Below the pieces are notes generated by a model that was not told the origin of the DNA, searched no databases, and saw nothing but the letters and a program-made list of their open reading frames with translations. Made by a program: the position numbers and the translations under genes. 22,696 nucleotides of DNA from an uncultured Zoogloea sp. (GTDB lineage: Bacteria > Pseudomonadota > Gammaproteobacteria > Burkholderiales > Rhodocyclaceae): contig CALBTT010000036.1 in the NCBI GenBank assembly GCA_937967645.1, forward strand, positions 1-22,696, written 5' to 3'. Positions 1-7,623 of this stretch are shown here, piece by piece (within the stretch, counting starts at the first letter, position 1; each line of letters starts with the position of its first letter).

Positions 1-53
1 TCCGGCGCCCACCGGGACCTACACCCTTTCCCTACACGACGCTCTTCCGATCT
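1..53 (+). other. Illumina P5/TruSeq adapter contamination
   Basis: Bases 1-53 align without gaps to the last 53 nt of the Illumina P5/TruSeq universal adapter. There are only five mismatches (positions 2, 8, 15, 18 and 25), and bases 26-53, ending in GCTCTTCCGATCT, match exactly. All five mismatches are A/T to G/C changes near the contig end, as expected from read errors. This is an assembly artefact, not biology: the genomic insert begins at base 54, and any reading frame that includes these bases is spurious. Confidence 0.97.
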
Positions 54-797
54 GCCCGCGTCGGGCTGCCCGGCGATGGTGACGAGCCGGCCGCCGGTAC
101 GCACGCGCTCGAGGCCGGCCGCCAGGGCCTCGCCGCCGCTGCAGTCGAGGAGCAGGTCGGGGCGCGCCTCGAGGACCGGCGACGGGTCGAACAAGGCCTG
201 GTAGTCAAGGGCGATCTCCGCCCCCAGACCTTTGACATAGGCGTGATTGGCAGGTCGCGAATAGGCGATCACCCGGGCACCCTGCAGGCGGGCGAGCTGC
301 ACCGCCATCGACCCCACGCCACCGGCGGCGCCGACGATGGCTACTGTCTCGCCGGCCTGCAGGCCGCCAGTCTGGATCAGGGCCTGCCAGGCGGTGAGGA
401 AGGGCAGCGGCAGCGCAGCGGCGCTCATCAGGGCCAGGGAAGCGGGAATCGGCACCAGCAGGGATTCCGGCACGCAGATGTACTCGGCGTAGGTGCCCCG
501 CTCCACCGGGGTGCCGTACTGACGGCAGTAGCCCATCACCCGCTGGCCCGGGGCGAGGCGGGTGACGCCCTCCCCCACCCGGTCGATCTCGCCGGCGGCA
601 TCCCAGCCGAGGGTCAGGGGAAACTGATGCGGGAACACCGAGGCCATCGCGCCCTGGCAGATCTTCCAGTCCACGGGATTGACGCCGGCATAGGCGATGC
701 GCAGGCGCACTTCGCCGGGGGCTGGCTCGGGTTTGGGGACATCGCTCACGCGCACGGAGTCGGCAGCGCAAAAGGCATCGATGCGTACGGCTTTCAT
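54..797 (-). CDS. MDR-superfamily NAD(P)H:quinone oxidoreductase-like protein, C-terminus missing
   Basis: The gene starts at the ATG whose complement is 795-797, preceded by AAGGGTGAG. It runs off the left end after 248 codons, where the frame reads straight into adapter sequence with no stop. The N-terminal GroES-like domain covers about residues 1-120 (MKAVRIDAF start, NPVDWK, GWDAAGEI). The start of the Rossmann domain follows, with the cofactor motif GAAGGVGSMAVQLARL, and later LLLDCSGGEAL. No catalytic-zinc cysteine cluster is visible, so it fits the zeta-crystallin/quinone-reductase branch of medium-chain dehydrogenases better than zinc alcohol dehydrogenases. About 70-80 residues are missing compared with a typical 320-residue family member. 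It lies downstream of a strong terminator, so it is probably transcribed separately from the DUF1329 operon. Substrate unknown. Confidence 0.85.
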
Positions 798-829
798 GGG
801 GCTCACCCTTGTTCGGCAGCAGGCTTGAG

Positions 830-871
830 AAAAAGGCGCCCGCCAGGCTCCTTGCGGAGCCGGCAGGCGCC
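830..871 (-). terminator. Strong intrinsic terminator after the DUF1329 gene
   Basis: On the minus strand a stem of about 16 bp (GGCGCCTGCCGGCTCC pairing with the following GGAGCCTGGCGGGCGCC, one bulged T and one G-U pair, GCAA loop) is followed directly by five T residues at 834-830. It lies about 65 nt past the DUF1329 stop and only about 35 nt before the next start codon. It should end the transport-module transcript. Confidence 0.85.
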
Positions 872-935
872 GGGTCATGCAGATCCGCGCCCCACGGCGG
901 TCTGGCCACGGGGCGGCGGACATCGGACAGAACGC

Positions 936-2201
936 TCAGCGGCCAGCCGACTGCAGGGTCTGCAGCGAGAAGTCCTTGGAGGTGACGCCCGGCGCATTGG
1001 TCTTCCAGGTTGCGGCATCGATCAGCGACACGGTGGCGTGGTTGCGCTGGAAGTCGATCACCGCGCCGCCCGTGGTGCGCACGTCGCGGAAGCCATCCTC
1101 AGCCTTGCCCACGTAGGAGTGGAACTCCATGAACTTCCAGAATTCGCCCTTGCGGTTGTAGGTTTCGCCGTAATAGATGCGCGGGTACTTGGTATCCACG
1201 TACAGGACCTTCTTGCTGTAGGGGTGCTCGGACGGGGTGATGGCCTCGATCACGTACACTTCGCGCGGCTCGAAGCGGTCGTTGTTCATGTTCCAGAACG
1301 GCGGCTTGTTCTCGAGGACCGGGTACTTCTCCTCGAAGCTGCTGCCGTTGCGGTTCCACAGATGGGACTTGCCGTTGGCCACCGCCAGCACCCAGCGCTT
1401 GCCGAGCATCTTGTAGCTGGGATACCAGCACGGGCGGGCGTTGAAGATCTCCAGATCGTCCTGCAGCTGGTCGGAGGAGCCCACCGGGTCCATCCAGGCG
1501 CCGCCGGACAGGCGACGCACCCGGCGCACGGCGGGGATGTAGGCCCACACGTCGTTGAACTTGGTGGAGTCGTACTGGATGGTGAAGGTGCCCAGACCCT
1601 TCATGTCGGCCGGGGACTTGAAGTAGAGCAGCTGGCGCCCGCGCTCGCTGCCGTCGCCTTCGGTGGCTTCACCGTTGAGGCGGCCCTTCATGGAATAACG
1701 GGTGAATTCGGCCACCGGCTCGGCGTGCACGCCCTTGCCGCCGTCGATCAGCACCTGGGTGTAGAAGGGCACCTGGGCCACGTCGCCGGTGAGCTGGCCG
1801 AGGTGCCAGTTCCAGATGACCTTCTCGGCGGCCTGGCTGTCCTTCATGTCGATGCTGGGGAAGGGCTCGCCGGCCTTCCAGCCGTCCACCTGACAGGTCT
1901 CGGCGTTGATCTTGGTCTTGCCGGCATTGGCCTGGGAGGCCTTGACCCACTTGGGATCCAGCGGCACTTCCTTCGACTTGTAGAGGGGGATCTTCCAGCC
2001 GTTGTTCTTGATCCGCCACTCCATCTTTTCGGTGAGGAGGCTGGCGATGGTCTTGCCTTCGAAGGTGTCGTTCTTGATCTGGTTGATGTTCTCGGCCGAG
2101 ATCACCGTGCCTTCCGGCAGTTCGGCGGCGTGCAGCTGGCACGCCATGCCGGCCAGGGCCAGGGTCAGGGATGCGGCAAGGGCCTTGCGTTGGATTTTCA
2201 T
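936..2201 (-). CDS. DUF1329 (outer-membrane lipoprotein-sorting-like) protein
   Basis: A 421-residue exported protein of the DUF1329 family. It has a Sec signal peptide (MKIQRKALAASLTLALAG, cleavage after ...CQLHA, about residue 25), then the conserved DUF1329 features: an early GKT-I-LLTEKMEWRI segment, a central tract of aromatic residues around WVKASQ and WNWHLG, RRVRRLSGGAWMDP, and a late PRIYYGETYNRKGEFW stretch. DUF1329 proteins resemble LolA/LolB-type lipid-binding folds and are usually found beside DUF1302 and MMPL genes in hydrophobic-compound catabolism. A periplasmic carrier role is inferred, not shown. GGAGAA precedes the ATG with good spacing. It follows the DUF1302 gene by 25 bp on the same strand, so the two are almost certainly co-transcribed. 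Confidence 0.9.
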   Translation of the reverse strand: MKIQRKALAASLTLALAGMACQLHAAELPEGTVISAENINQIKNDTFEGKTIASLLTEKMEWRIKNNGWKIPLYKSKEVPLDPKWVKASQANAGKTKINAETCQVDGWKAGEPFPSIDMKDSQAAEKVIWNWHLGQLTGDVAQVPFYTQVLIDGGKGVHAEPVAEFTRYSMKGRLNGEATEGDGSERGRQLLYFKSPADMKGLGTFTIQYDSTKFNDVWAYIPAVRRVRRLSGGAWMDPVGSSDQLQDDLEIFNARPCWYPSYKMLGKRWVLAVANGKSHLWNRNGSSFEEKYPVLENKPPFWNMNNDRFEPREVYVIEAITPSEHPYSKKVLYVDTKYPRIYYGETYNRKGEFWKFMEFHSYVGKAEDGFRDVRTTGGAVIDFQRNHATVSLIDAATWKTNAPGVTSKDFSLQTLQSAGR

Positions 2202-2226
2202 TGTGTGTTCTCCGGAGCCGGGGTTG

Positions 2227-3825
2227 TCAGAAGAGGTAGGTCAGGCTGGTGTAAAGCTGGTCGCGCTTGTGGAAGTAGCCGAACAGGCCGGCGTTGTCGC
2301 AGTTGGCGGCGTTGGGATAGGTGCACTGGGTGCCGTCACGCCACTTGTCGGACCAGAACTTGTCGTACTCCACCTTCCAGCGCAGGTTCTTGCTCAGTTC
2401 CATGGTCACCGAGGGCACGGCGAAGCCACCGCCGTAGGTGATGTCGCGGCCGATCACGAACTCGGGACGGATGCGCCCGTTGTCATAGCTCAGGCTGAAA
2501 ATGCCGGTCAGCAGGAAGGAGTGCTCCTTGGTGCGGCCGCCCCAGCCCACCGAGTTGATCAGGCCGTCCTCACGCTTGTAGTCCTGGATCCATTTGTCGA
2601 AGAGCTGCATCGAGAAGAACATCGGCTTCTCGGTGCCGAGCCAGGTCTGGGTGGCGGCGATGTTCTTGTCCATGCGGAACATCCAGGCCAGCACGTCCTT
2701 GCGCTTGATGCCGTCGAAGCCCGGTGCGACAGCCTGGGAGATCGGCGTGGGGGTGGCGGCGAGGATCTGATAGGGCGCATCCTTGATGACCGCGATCTCG
2801 GTGCTGAACACCGCATCGGCCAGGTTGGAGTAGCCGCTGGCGGTCAGGCCGAACACATCCACGACCGGGTAGATGATGTCGCCGGCGACACCGAGGCTGT
2901 TGCTGCGGCCCACCGTGGTGGCGCCCGACGGCGTGGTCGGCATGCCGAACAGGCCGAGCGTGCTGGAGGCGTTGAGGATGGGGCTCGGGTAGAAGGTGTT
3001 GAGGTAGGACAGGGAATAGTTGATGTCCTTGGCCACACCGCTCCAGCGCACGCCGCCGGTCACCTTGCGGTAGTTGCCTTCCTTGTTCTTGTAGTCGTAG
3101 GGGTCGATGTTGCGGAAGTCGACGCCGGCATAGGGCTGGCTGGACCAACGCCCGCCATAGATGTCGAGCTCGGTACCGATGTCCTTGTCGCGGTCCCAGC
3201 CCGGGCGGATCAGCACTTCGACGCCGCCGTCCAGCTCGGGCACGTCCACGTTGATCTTGGCCATGATGTTGGGCTTGCGCAGCTCTTCGTTGGCCGGCTC
3301 GAGGAAGGAGCGCCAGGTCAGGTTGAAGCCATGCACCAGGTCGTTGGCAGCGAAGAAGTCGGTTTCGCCCCAGGCGACCTGTTGCTTGCCGAAGCGCACC
3401 TTGGTGCGGTCACCCAGCGGAAAGTCCACATACAGCTCGCGGATCTCGGCCTCGTTGTAGAGGTCCATGATGTCGCCGCGGCCATCGGCGGAACCGTAGT
3501 TGTTGGCGCCCATCTTCTCGAGATGGCGCAGGAAGCCGGTCTTGGTCTCGCGCGAGGCCCTGAACTTGCCGACCACGGTGATATCGTCGGTGGCCTTCCA
3601 TTCACTGTTGACCCGGACGGTGGTACGGAACATCGACAGCTTGCGCCGGTCGTCGTAACCCGGGGTATCAGCCCAGTCGCGGAGGTTCCACGACAGCTCC
3701 TGGCGCAGATAACCATCCACCTTGAGGCTGCTTTCTTCTGCTTGTACCGCCGGGGTGATGGCGGCCAGTGCTGCTGCCATCGCAAGTACCCTGGAAGGTA
3801 CGTTGGACCGCTTGCCTTTGTTCAT
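2227..3825 (-). CDS. DUF1302 family outer-membrane beta-barrel-like protein
   Basis: A 532-residue protein starting at MNKGKRSNVP, chosen because AGGAG lies a few bases upstream. The frame stays open for another 105 codons upstream, but that part is low-complexity Arg/Pro/Gly sequence overlapping the RND gene and has no plausible start. A signal peptide ends at ITPAVQA (about residue 29). The mature part opens with LKVDGYLRQELSWNLRD, a typical DUF1302 beginning, has alternating aromatic/polar strands throughout, and ends in LTYLF, a terminal aromatic residue as in Bam-assembled outer-membrane barrels. DUF1302 is known as the partner of DUF1329 and MMPL-type permeases. Passage of a hydrophobic substrate or intermediate through the outer membrane is the likely but unproven job. 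Confidence 0.9.
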   Translation of the reverse strand: MNKGKRSNVPSRVLAMAAALAAITPAVQAEESSLKVDGYLRQELSWNLRDWADTPGYDDRRKLSMFRTTVRVNSEWKATDDITVVGKFRASRETKTGFLRHLEKMGANNYGSADGRGDIMDLYNEAEIRELYVDFPLGDRTKVRFGKQQVAWGETDFFAANDLVHGFNLTWRSFLEPANEELRKPNIMAKINVDVPELDGGVEVLIRPGWDRDKDIGTELDIYGGRWSSQPYAGVDFRNIDPYDYKNKEGNYRKVTGGVRWSGVAKDINYSLSYLNTFYPSPILNASSTLGLFGMPTTPSGATTVGRSNSLGVAGDIIYPVVDVFGLTASGYSNLADAVFSTEIAVIKDAPYQILAATPTPISQAVAPGFDGIKRKDVLAWMFRMDKNIAATQTWLGTEKPMFFSMQLFDKWIQDYKREDGLINSVGWGGRTKEHSFLLTGIFSLSYDNGRIRPEFVIGRDITYGGGFAVPSVTMELSKNLRWKVEYDKFWSDKWRDGTQCTYPNAANCDNAGLFGYFHKRDQLYTSLTYLF

Positions 3826-3947
3826 ACCGACTCCTTCTCTGTGGTTTGTGCCGTCCCCTGAGGTCCGACGATTGGGTGCTGGAAGCGGGCGAAGTCCTCC
3901 CTGTAAGGCCCTCCGCCCGGAGGTTTTCTCATGCAGACACGGTTTGA

Positions 3948-6323
3948 TCAGTCGGCCTGGAGGCCGGGCGCGGCGACACCGGCGAGAACCGGACGATCCT
4001 TCTTGCCGAAGATGAATTCGGGACGGAACACGTAGATGATCGAGGGCATCACGAAGAGGGCCGACATGGCGGAGATGCCCAGCCAGATCGCCATCAGGAG
4101 GCCCATCTCGGCCTGGAAGCGGAGGGACGAGGCCCACCACAGCAGGGTGCTGACGATCAGCACGCTGGCCGTCACCACCACACCCATGCCGGCCGAGTGC
4201 AGGGCCATGTAGATGGCCTTCTCGGGGGAGCTCCCGGCGGCGATCTCCTCCTTCACCCGGTCGGCGATGTAGAAGGCGTAATCCACGCCGAGGCCGATGC
4301 CGAGGGCGGCCACCGGCACGGTGTTGATGTTCATGCCGATGCCCTTCCAGGCCATGAAGCTGAAGGTGAGCGTGTTGGAGATGATCACCGGCACCATGAA
4401 GAGCATGCCCGCCACGGTGGAGCGATACACCACGGTGCAGATCACCACCAGCACCAGCAGGGCCAGGGCCACGGCTTCGATCTGACCGGACAGGATCACC
4501 TCATTGACCGCCGCCATCACCCCGATGAGGCCGCCGGCCAGCTGCCAGGAACCGGTCTCGAGGGGATTGTTGGCGATGAACTCCTTGACCCGCGCCACCG
4601 CGGTGCGGATGGTCTCGCCCTTGCGGTCGCGGAACATCAGGGTGACAGCGCCGTTGGCATAGGTGCTGTCAACAAAGCGGTCCATGTCGCCGGGCTCGGA
4701 CACCGAGTCCAGCACCGCCATCAGGCTGCCATTGGTGGCCTGGCTGTCGCCCAGTTCCTGGTAGCGCGGGTTGCCCTCGCGCAGGGTGCGGCTGACCACC
4801 GGCAGCACGTCGGCAATCGACACCGAGCCGCCGATCTCCGGCTGGGCCTCGAGGAAGCGCTGGAAGCGGTTCATCGCGGTGAGCACTTCGCTCTTCTTCA
4901 CGAAATCCTGCTGGCCGTCGGCGCCCACCACCACGAACATGCGATCGGCCCCCTGGAAGCGGGCGTTGATGGCCGCCGAATCCTCGTTGTAGGCCGCCTC
5001 CGGCCACAGGATCGGCGAACCCGGATTGGCGTCGCCGATCTTGAGGTTGAAGGCGTACCAGCCGGACACCGCCATCACCACCACGCTGCAGCCGATCACG
5101 GCGAAGCGGAAGCGCGAGGTGGCCATCCACACCGCGAAGTCGAGCACCTTGCGCAGCAGCGGGGCCAGGTCCACCCCATGCACGGTGCCGTGGGGTTTGC
5201 GGATGAAGGACAGCATCACCGGGGTGAGGATCACCGCGCTGATGGTCAGGGTGGACACCCACACCACCGACAGCACGGTGAGCTTCTGCAGCATCGGGAT
5301 GGGGCTGAGGGCCACCACCGCCATACAGGCCGCATCGGCGATCACCCCCAGCATGCCGGGCCGGAACAAGTCGGCCAGGGCCACCTTGGCAGCATGCCGG
5401 GCGCTCTCCGAGCCCTTGGCGATGTTTTCCAGTTCGTCGTCGAAGCGATTGACGATCTGCACCGAGTGGGAGACCGCCCGCGAGGTGATGAGCATGGCCA
5501 CCACGATCACCAGCGGCTCGAAGTGGATGCCCAGCAGGTTGCAGATGCCGAGCGCCCAGATGGCGCTGACCACGCCGGCCAGCAGGGGCAGCAGCACGCC
5601 GCGCCAGGTGCGCAGCAGCACGAAGAGCATGCTCAGGGTCACCGCCAGCGCAGCGGCCACCAGGTTGATGGTCTCCGGCACGTAGTGATTGACCCAGCCA
5701 TACAGGATGGGGTCGCCGACGATGCGGATGCGCACCGAGCCGTCATCCACCTTGGCCACCAGGGCCTGCACCTCTTCGAAGACCTTGGCGTAATCCACGT
5801 CACGGTCGATGAAGTCCACCGTGATCAGGGTCGCCTGCAGGTCGCGGGACACGTAGGGGCCGTACACCAGCGGATTGCGCAGCACGGCCTCCTTGAGGGC
5901 CGCCATCTGCTCGGCATTGGCCGGCAGGTCGGGCCACATTAGCGGCGTGGTGGCGATGCCGTCGGTGGAGGCCTGCACCTCCTTGAGCTTCTTGGAGGCC
6001 AGGGAGGTGATCTGGTAGGGATTGACCGCCGAGACCTCGCGCAGGCCGAGGGTTACGGTGCGCACCTTCTCGAGGAAGGCCTTCTGGAAGATGTCACCCT
6101 CCTTCACCTCGAACATGATGGTGACCATGTTCGAGCCGCCAAAGGTGTCCTTGAAGCGTTCGTGGGTTTTGACGTACTCGTGCTGCGAGGGAAGCATGTC
6201 CTCGAACACGGTGCGCACTTCGATGCGCAGGGCAAACCAGCTCAGCACCAGGGTCAGTGCCGCCAGCACGGCCACCACCGCTTTGCGGCGATGGATGCAG
6301 AACTCCGCGATGCGTTCGATCAT
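3948..6323 (-). CDS. MMPL/RND-family inner-membrane permease
   Basis: A 791-residue membrane protein with the twofold RND layout used by the MMPL/HpnN branch. TM1 lies at about residues 15-33, followed by a large periplasmic loop (about 40-215), then a TM cluster (219-236, 241-262, 268-290 and onward). A second periplasmic loop and a second TM cluster follow. The second half carries GIGLGVDYAFYIADR (about 675-689), with the acidic GxxxDY motif of proton-relay TM4 equivalents at Asp681. The equivalent place in the first half reads ITSRAVSHS and lacks the acidic residue. It is much shorter than HAE1 drug pumps (about 1,030 residues) and has no adjacent membrane-fusion protein, which fits the lipid/hydrophobic-compound branch. 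It sits 122 bp upstream of the DUF1302 gene and is probably in one transcript with its neighbours. Confidence 0.92.
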   Translation of the reverse strand: MIERIAEFCIHRRKAVVAVLAALTLVLSWFALRIEVRTVFEDMLPSQHEYVKTHERFKDTFGGSNMVTIMFEVKEGDIFQKAFLEKVRTVTLGLREVSAVNPYQITSLASKKLKEVQASTDGIATTPLMWPDLPANAEQMAALKEAVLRNPLVYGPYVSRDLQATLITVDFIDRDVDYAKVFEEVQALVAKVDDGSVRIRIVGDPILYGWVNHYVPETINLVAAALAVTLSMLFVLLRTWRGVLLPLLAGVVSAIWALGICNLLGIHFEPLVIVVAMLITSRAVSHSVQIVNRFDDELENIAKGSESARHAAKVALADLFRPGMLGVIADAACMAVVALSPIPMLQKLTVLSVVWVSTLTISAVILTPVMLSFIRKPHGTVHGVDLAPLLRKVLDFAVWMATSRFRFAVIGCSVVVMAVSGWYAFNLKIGDANPGSPILWPEAAYNEDSAAINARFQGADRMFVVVGADGQQDFVKKSEVLTAMNRFQRFLEAQPEIGGSVSIADVLPVVSRTLREGNPRYQELGDSQATNGSLMAVLDSVSEPGDMDRFVDSTYANGAVTLMFRDRKGETIRTAVARVKEFIANNPLETGSWQLAGGLIGVMAAVNEVILSGQIEAVALALLVLVVICTVVYRSTVAGMLFMVPVIISNTLTFSFMAWKGIGMNINTVPVAALGIGLGVDYAFYIADRVKEEIAAGSSPEKAIYMALHSAGMGVVVTASVLIVSTLLWWASSLRFQAEMGLLMAIWLGISAMSALFVMPSIIYVFRPEFIFGKKDRPVLAGVAAPGLQAD

Positions 6324-6374
6324 TTGTCTTGTCTCTTCTCTGTGTAAGGGGTGCGAAGCCGGGAGAAACGGAGA

Positions 6375-7445
6375 TCAGCTGCCCAGGGGCTGCCAGCGCT
6401 TGCCGTCCCAGCGGCCTACGCCGGCGCCGGCGAACCAGGCCTGGCCACCGGCCGGCAGCACGCGGGTATGCCAGGAGAGGTCGCGCTCATCGACACGGCC
6501 GACGCTCCACTTGGCGGCATCGGCGGGGGCGCTGACCCAGCGCCCGAGCACGCCGGCGCCCAGCCAGCGCTGGCCGGCCTCGTCCCAGGCGATGTCGAGG
6601 AGGTGGTCATGGATGCCGGTCTCGGCCTGGCGCCAGTTCTCGCCGCCGTCCTGGCTGACCAGCACCACGCCGTCGAGGCCGACCGCCACACCGTTGCGGG
6701 CGTCGCGGAAGACCACGGACATCAGGGAGCTGGGTACCGGGGCCTCGCGCTCCTGCCAGGTGGCACCCCGGTCACGGCTCAGCAGCACGCGACCGAACTC
6801 ACCCACCACCCGGATCTCGTCCTTGCCGACGAGGGCGACGTCGTTCCAGGCCACGTCCTCCTCGTCACGCAGGCGGCGCCAGGTCTGGCCGAAGTCGTCG
6901 CTGGCAAGCAGCGCGCCCATCTCGCCCACCACCACGGCCCGCCCGCCCACGGCGACGCGCACCCGGGTGAGCTTGTTGGCCACCGCCGAGCGGGGCACCT
7001 CGCGGGCCTGCTGCCAGGTCTTGCCACCATCGGCGGTGGTGATGATGACGCCGTCGTTGCCGACGGCGATGCCACGCTGGGCATCCCAGGTGGCGATGTC
7101 CTGGAGGGTCCGCTCGGTGCCGGTGACCAGCAGGCTCAGGCTGCCGTCTGCGGCCAGCGAGACGATCTTCCCGTTGGAACCGGCAAACCACACCCGGCCG
7201 TCACCGGACAGTGCCGCGCCGTAATAGTGATCACGATGCTCGAGCACCGGCGGTTGCACGGTGCTGCCTACGGCTGCGGGCTTGATGAAGAGGCCCGCCC
7301 ACAGCAGCCCGCCGATGATGGCCCAGGGCACCAGGGAGGTCGTCACCTTGAGCAGACGTCCCCCCACCGGAGCCGACGCCGGCAGGGACGACGCGGCGGA
7401 GGCCGGCGCCGTATTCAGATTCAGCAATTGATTGTTCCTGTCCAT
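6375..7445 (-). CDS. YCF48/BNR-repeat beta-propeller protein, membrane anchored
   Basis: A 356-residue protein. ATG at 7445 is preferred over the in-frame GTG three bases upstream, because GGAG lies five bases before the ATG but only two before the GTG. After a short cytoplasmic tail and one membrane segment (about residues 36-54, TTSLVPWAIIGGLLWAGLF) comes a propeller with repeated Asp-box motifs: TADGGKTW, SDDFGQTW, SRDRGATW and SQDGGENW, each about 40 residues apart. Such proteins are annotated as photosystem II stability/assembly-factor-like, but outside cyanobacteria they recur beside MMPL, DUF1302 and DUF1329 genes. Here it is 51 bp upstream of the permease. A scaffold or accessory role for the transport module is inferred; nothing indicates photosynthesis. 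Confidence 0.88.
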   Translation of the reverse strand: MDRNNQLLNLNTAPASAASSLPASAPVGGRLLKVTTSLVPWAIIGGLLWAGLFIKPAAVGSTVQPPVLEHRDHYYGAALSGDGRVWFAGSNGKIVSLAADGSLSLLVTGTERTLQDIATWDAQRGIAVGNDGVIITTADGGKTWQQAREVPRSAVANKLTRVRVAVGGRAVVVGEMGALLASDDFGQTWRRLRDEEDVAWNDVALVGKDEIRVVGEFGRVLLSRDRGATWQEREAPVPSSLMSVVFRDARNGVAVGLDGVVLVSQDGGENWRQAETGIHDHLLDIAWDEAGQRWLGAGVLGRWVSAPADAAKWSVGRVDERDLSWHTRVLPAGGQAWFAGAGVGRWDGKRWQPLGS

Positions 7446-7623
7446 CACAACTCCATCTCGACTGCTGCCGCATTCCGTGGGGCCGGCCGCCGTGACCGGC
7501 CCCCGGATGAAGCGAATAAATTGCGCAGCCGCGGGGCGGCTGCGCTAACGACCCGCCGGACAGGCCGGGCCGCGGAGGAGAGCTCGCAACACGGGCGCCC
7601 CAGGGCTCCCGTGTGAATCAGGG
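7446..7623 (-). promoter_or_regulatory. Spacer with three strong stem-loops between the ring-cleavage and transport modules
   Basis: This gap lies between the stop of the extradiol dioxygenase and the start of the propeller gene. It holds three separate inverted repeats: 7589-7614 (ACACGGG/CCCGTGT with an inner GCC/GGC), 7523-7545 (perfect 10-bp GCGCAGCCGC/GCGGCTGCGC, 3-nt loop) and 7479-7503 (perfect 8-bp GGGGCCGG/CCGGCCCC, 9-nt loop). The middle one is followed on the minus strand by AATTTATT and could terminate transcription. The array suggests termination, attenuation or an RNA-processing boundary. No clear sigma70 promoter was seen. Confidence 0.55.
7523..7545 (-). terminator. Probable terminator/attenuator after the extradiol dioxygenase gene
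   Basis: A perfect 10-bp G+C-rich stem with a 3-nt loop, followed on the minus strand by AATTTATT. The A/T tract is imperfect, so partial read-through into the transport module is plausible. Confidence 0.55.

Noticed and set aside
32..238. Minus-strand open frame spanning the adapter junction
   Set aside because: It starts inside genomic sequence in a different frame from the oxidoreductase and ends within adapter bases; it is an artefact.
243..3861. Long plus-strand frames opposite the DUF1329, DUF1302 and oxidoreductase genes
   Set aside because: They are His/Gly/Val-rich antisense shadows typical of G+C-rich DNA, with no recognisable domain, and the minus-strand genes have clear families.
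3910..3927. CCTCC-GCCC-GGAGG hairpin followed by TTTT on the plus strand
   Set aside because: It points in the wrong direction for the minus-strand operon and no plus-strand gene ends here.
3826..4140. N-terminal extension of the DUF1302 frame by 105 codons
   Set aside because: It overlaps the permease gene, is Arg/Pro/Gly-rich, and would bury the signal peptide; the internal ATG has a good ribosome-binding site.
4197..5942. 581-codon plus-strand frame opposite the permease gene
   Set aside because: Histidine-rich low-complexity antisense product; the permease reading has clear membrane segments and motifs.
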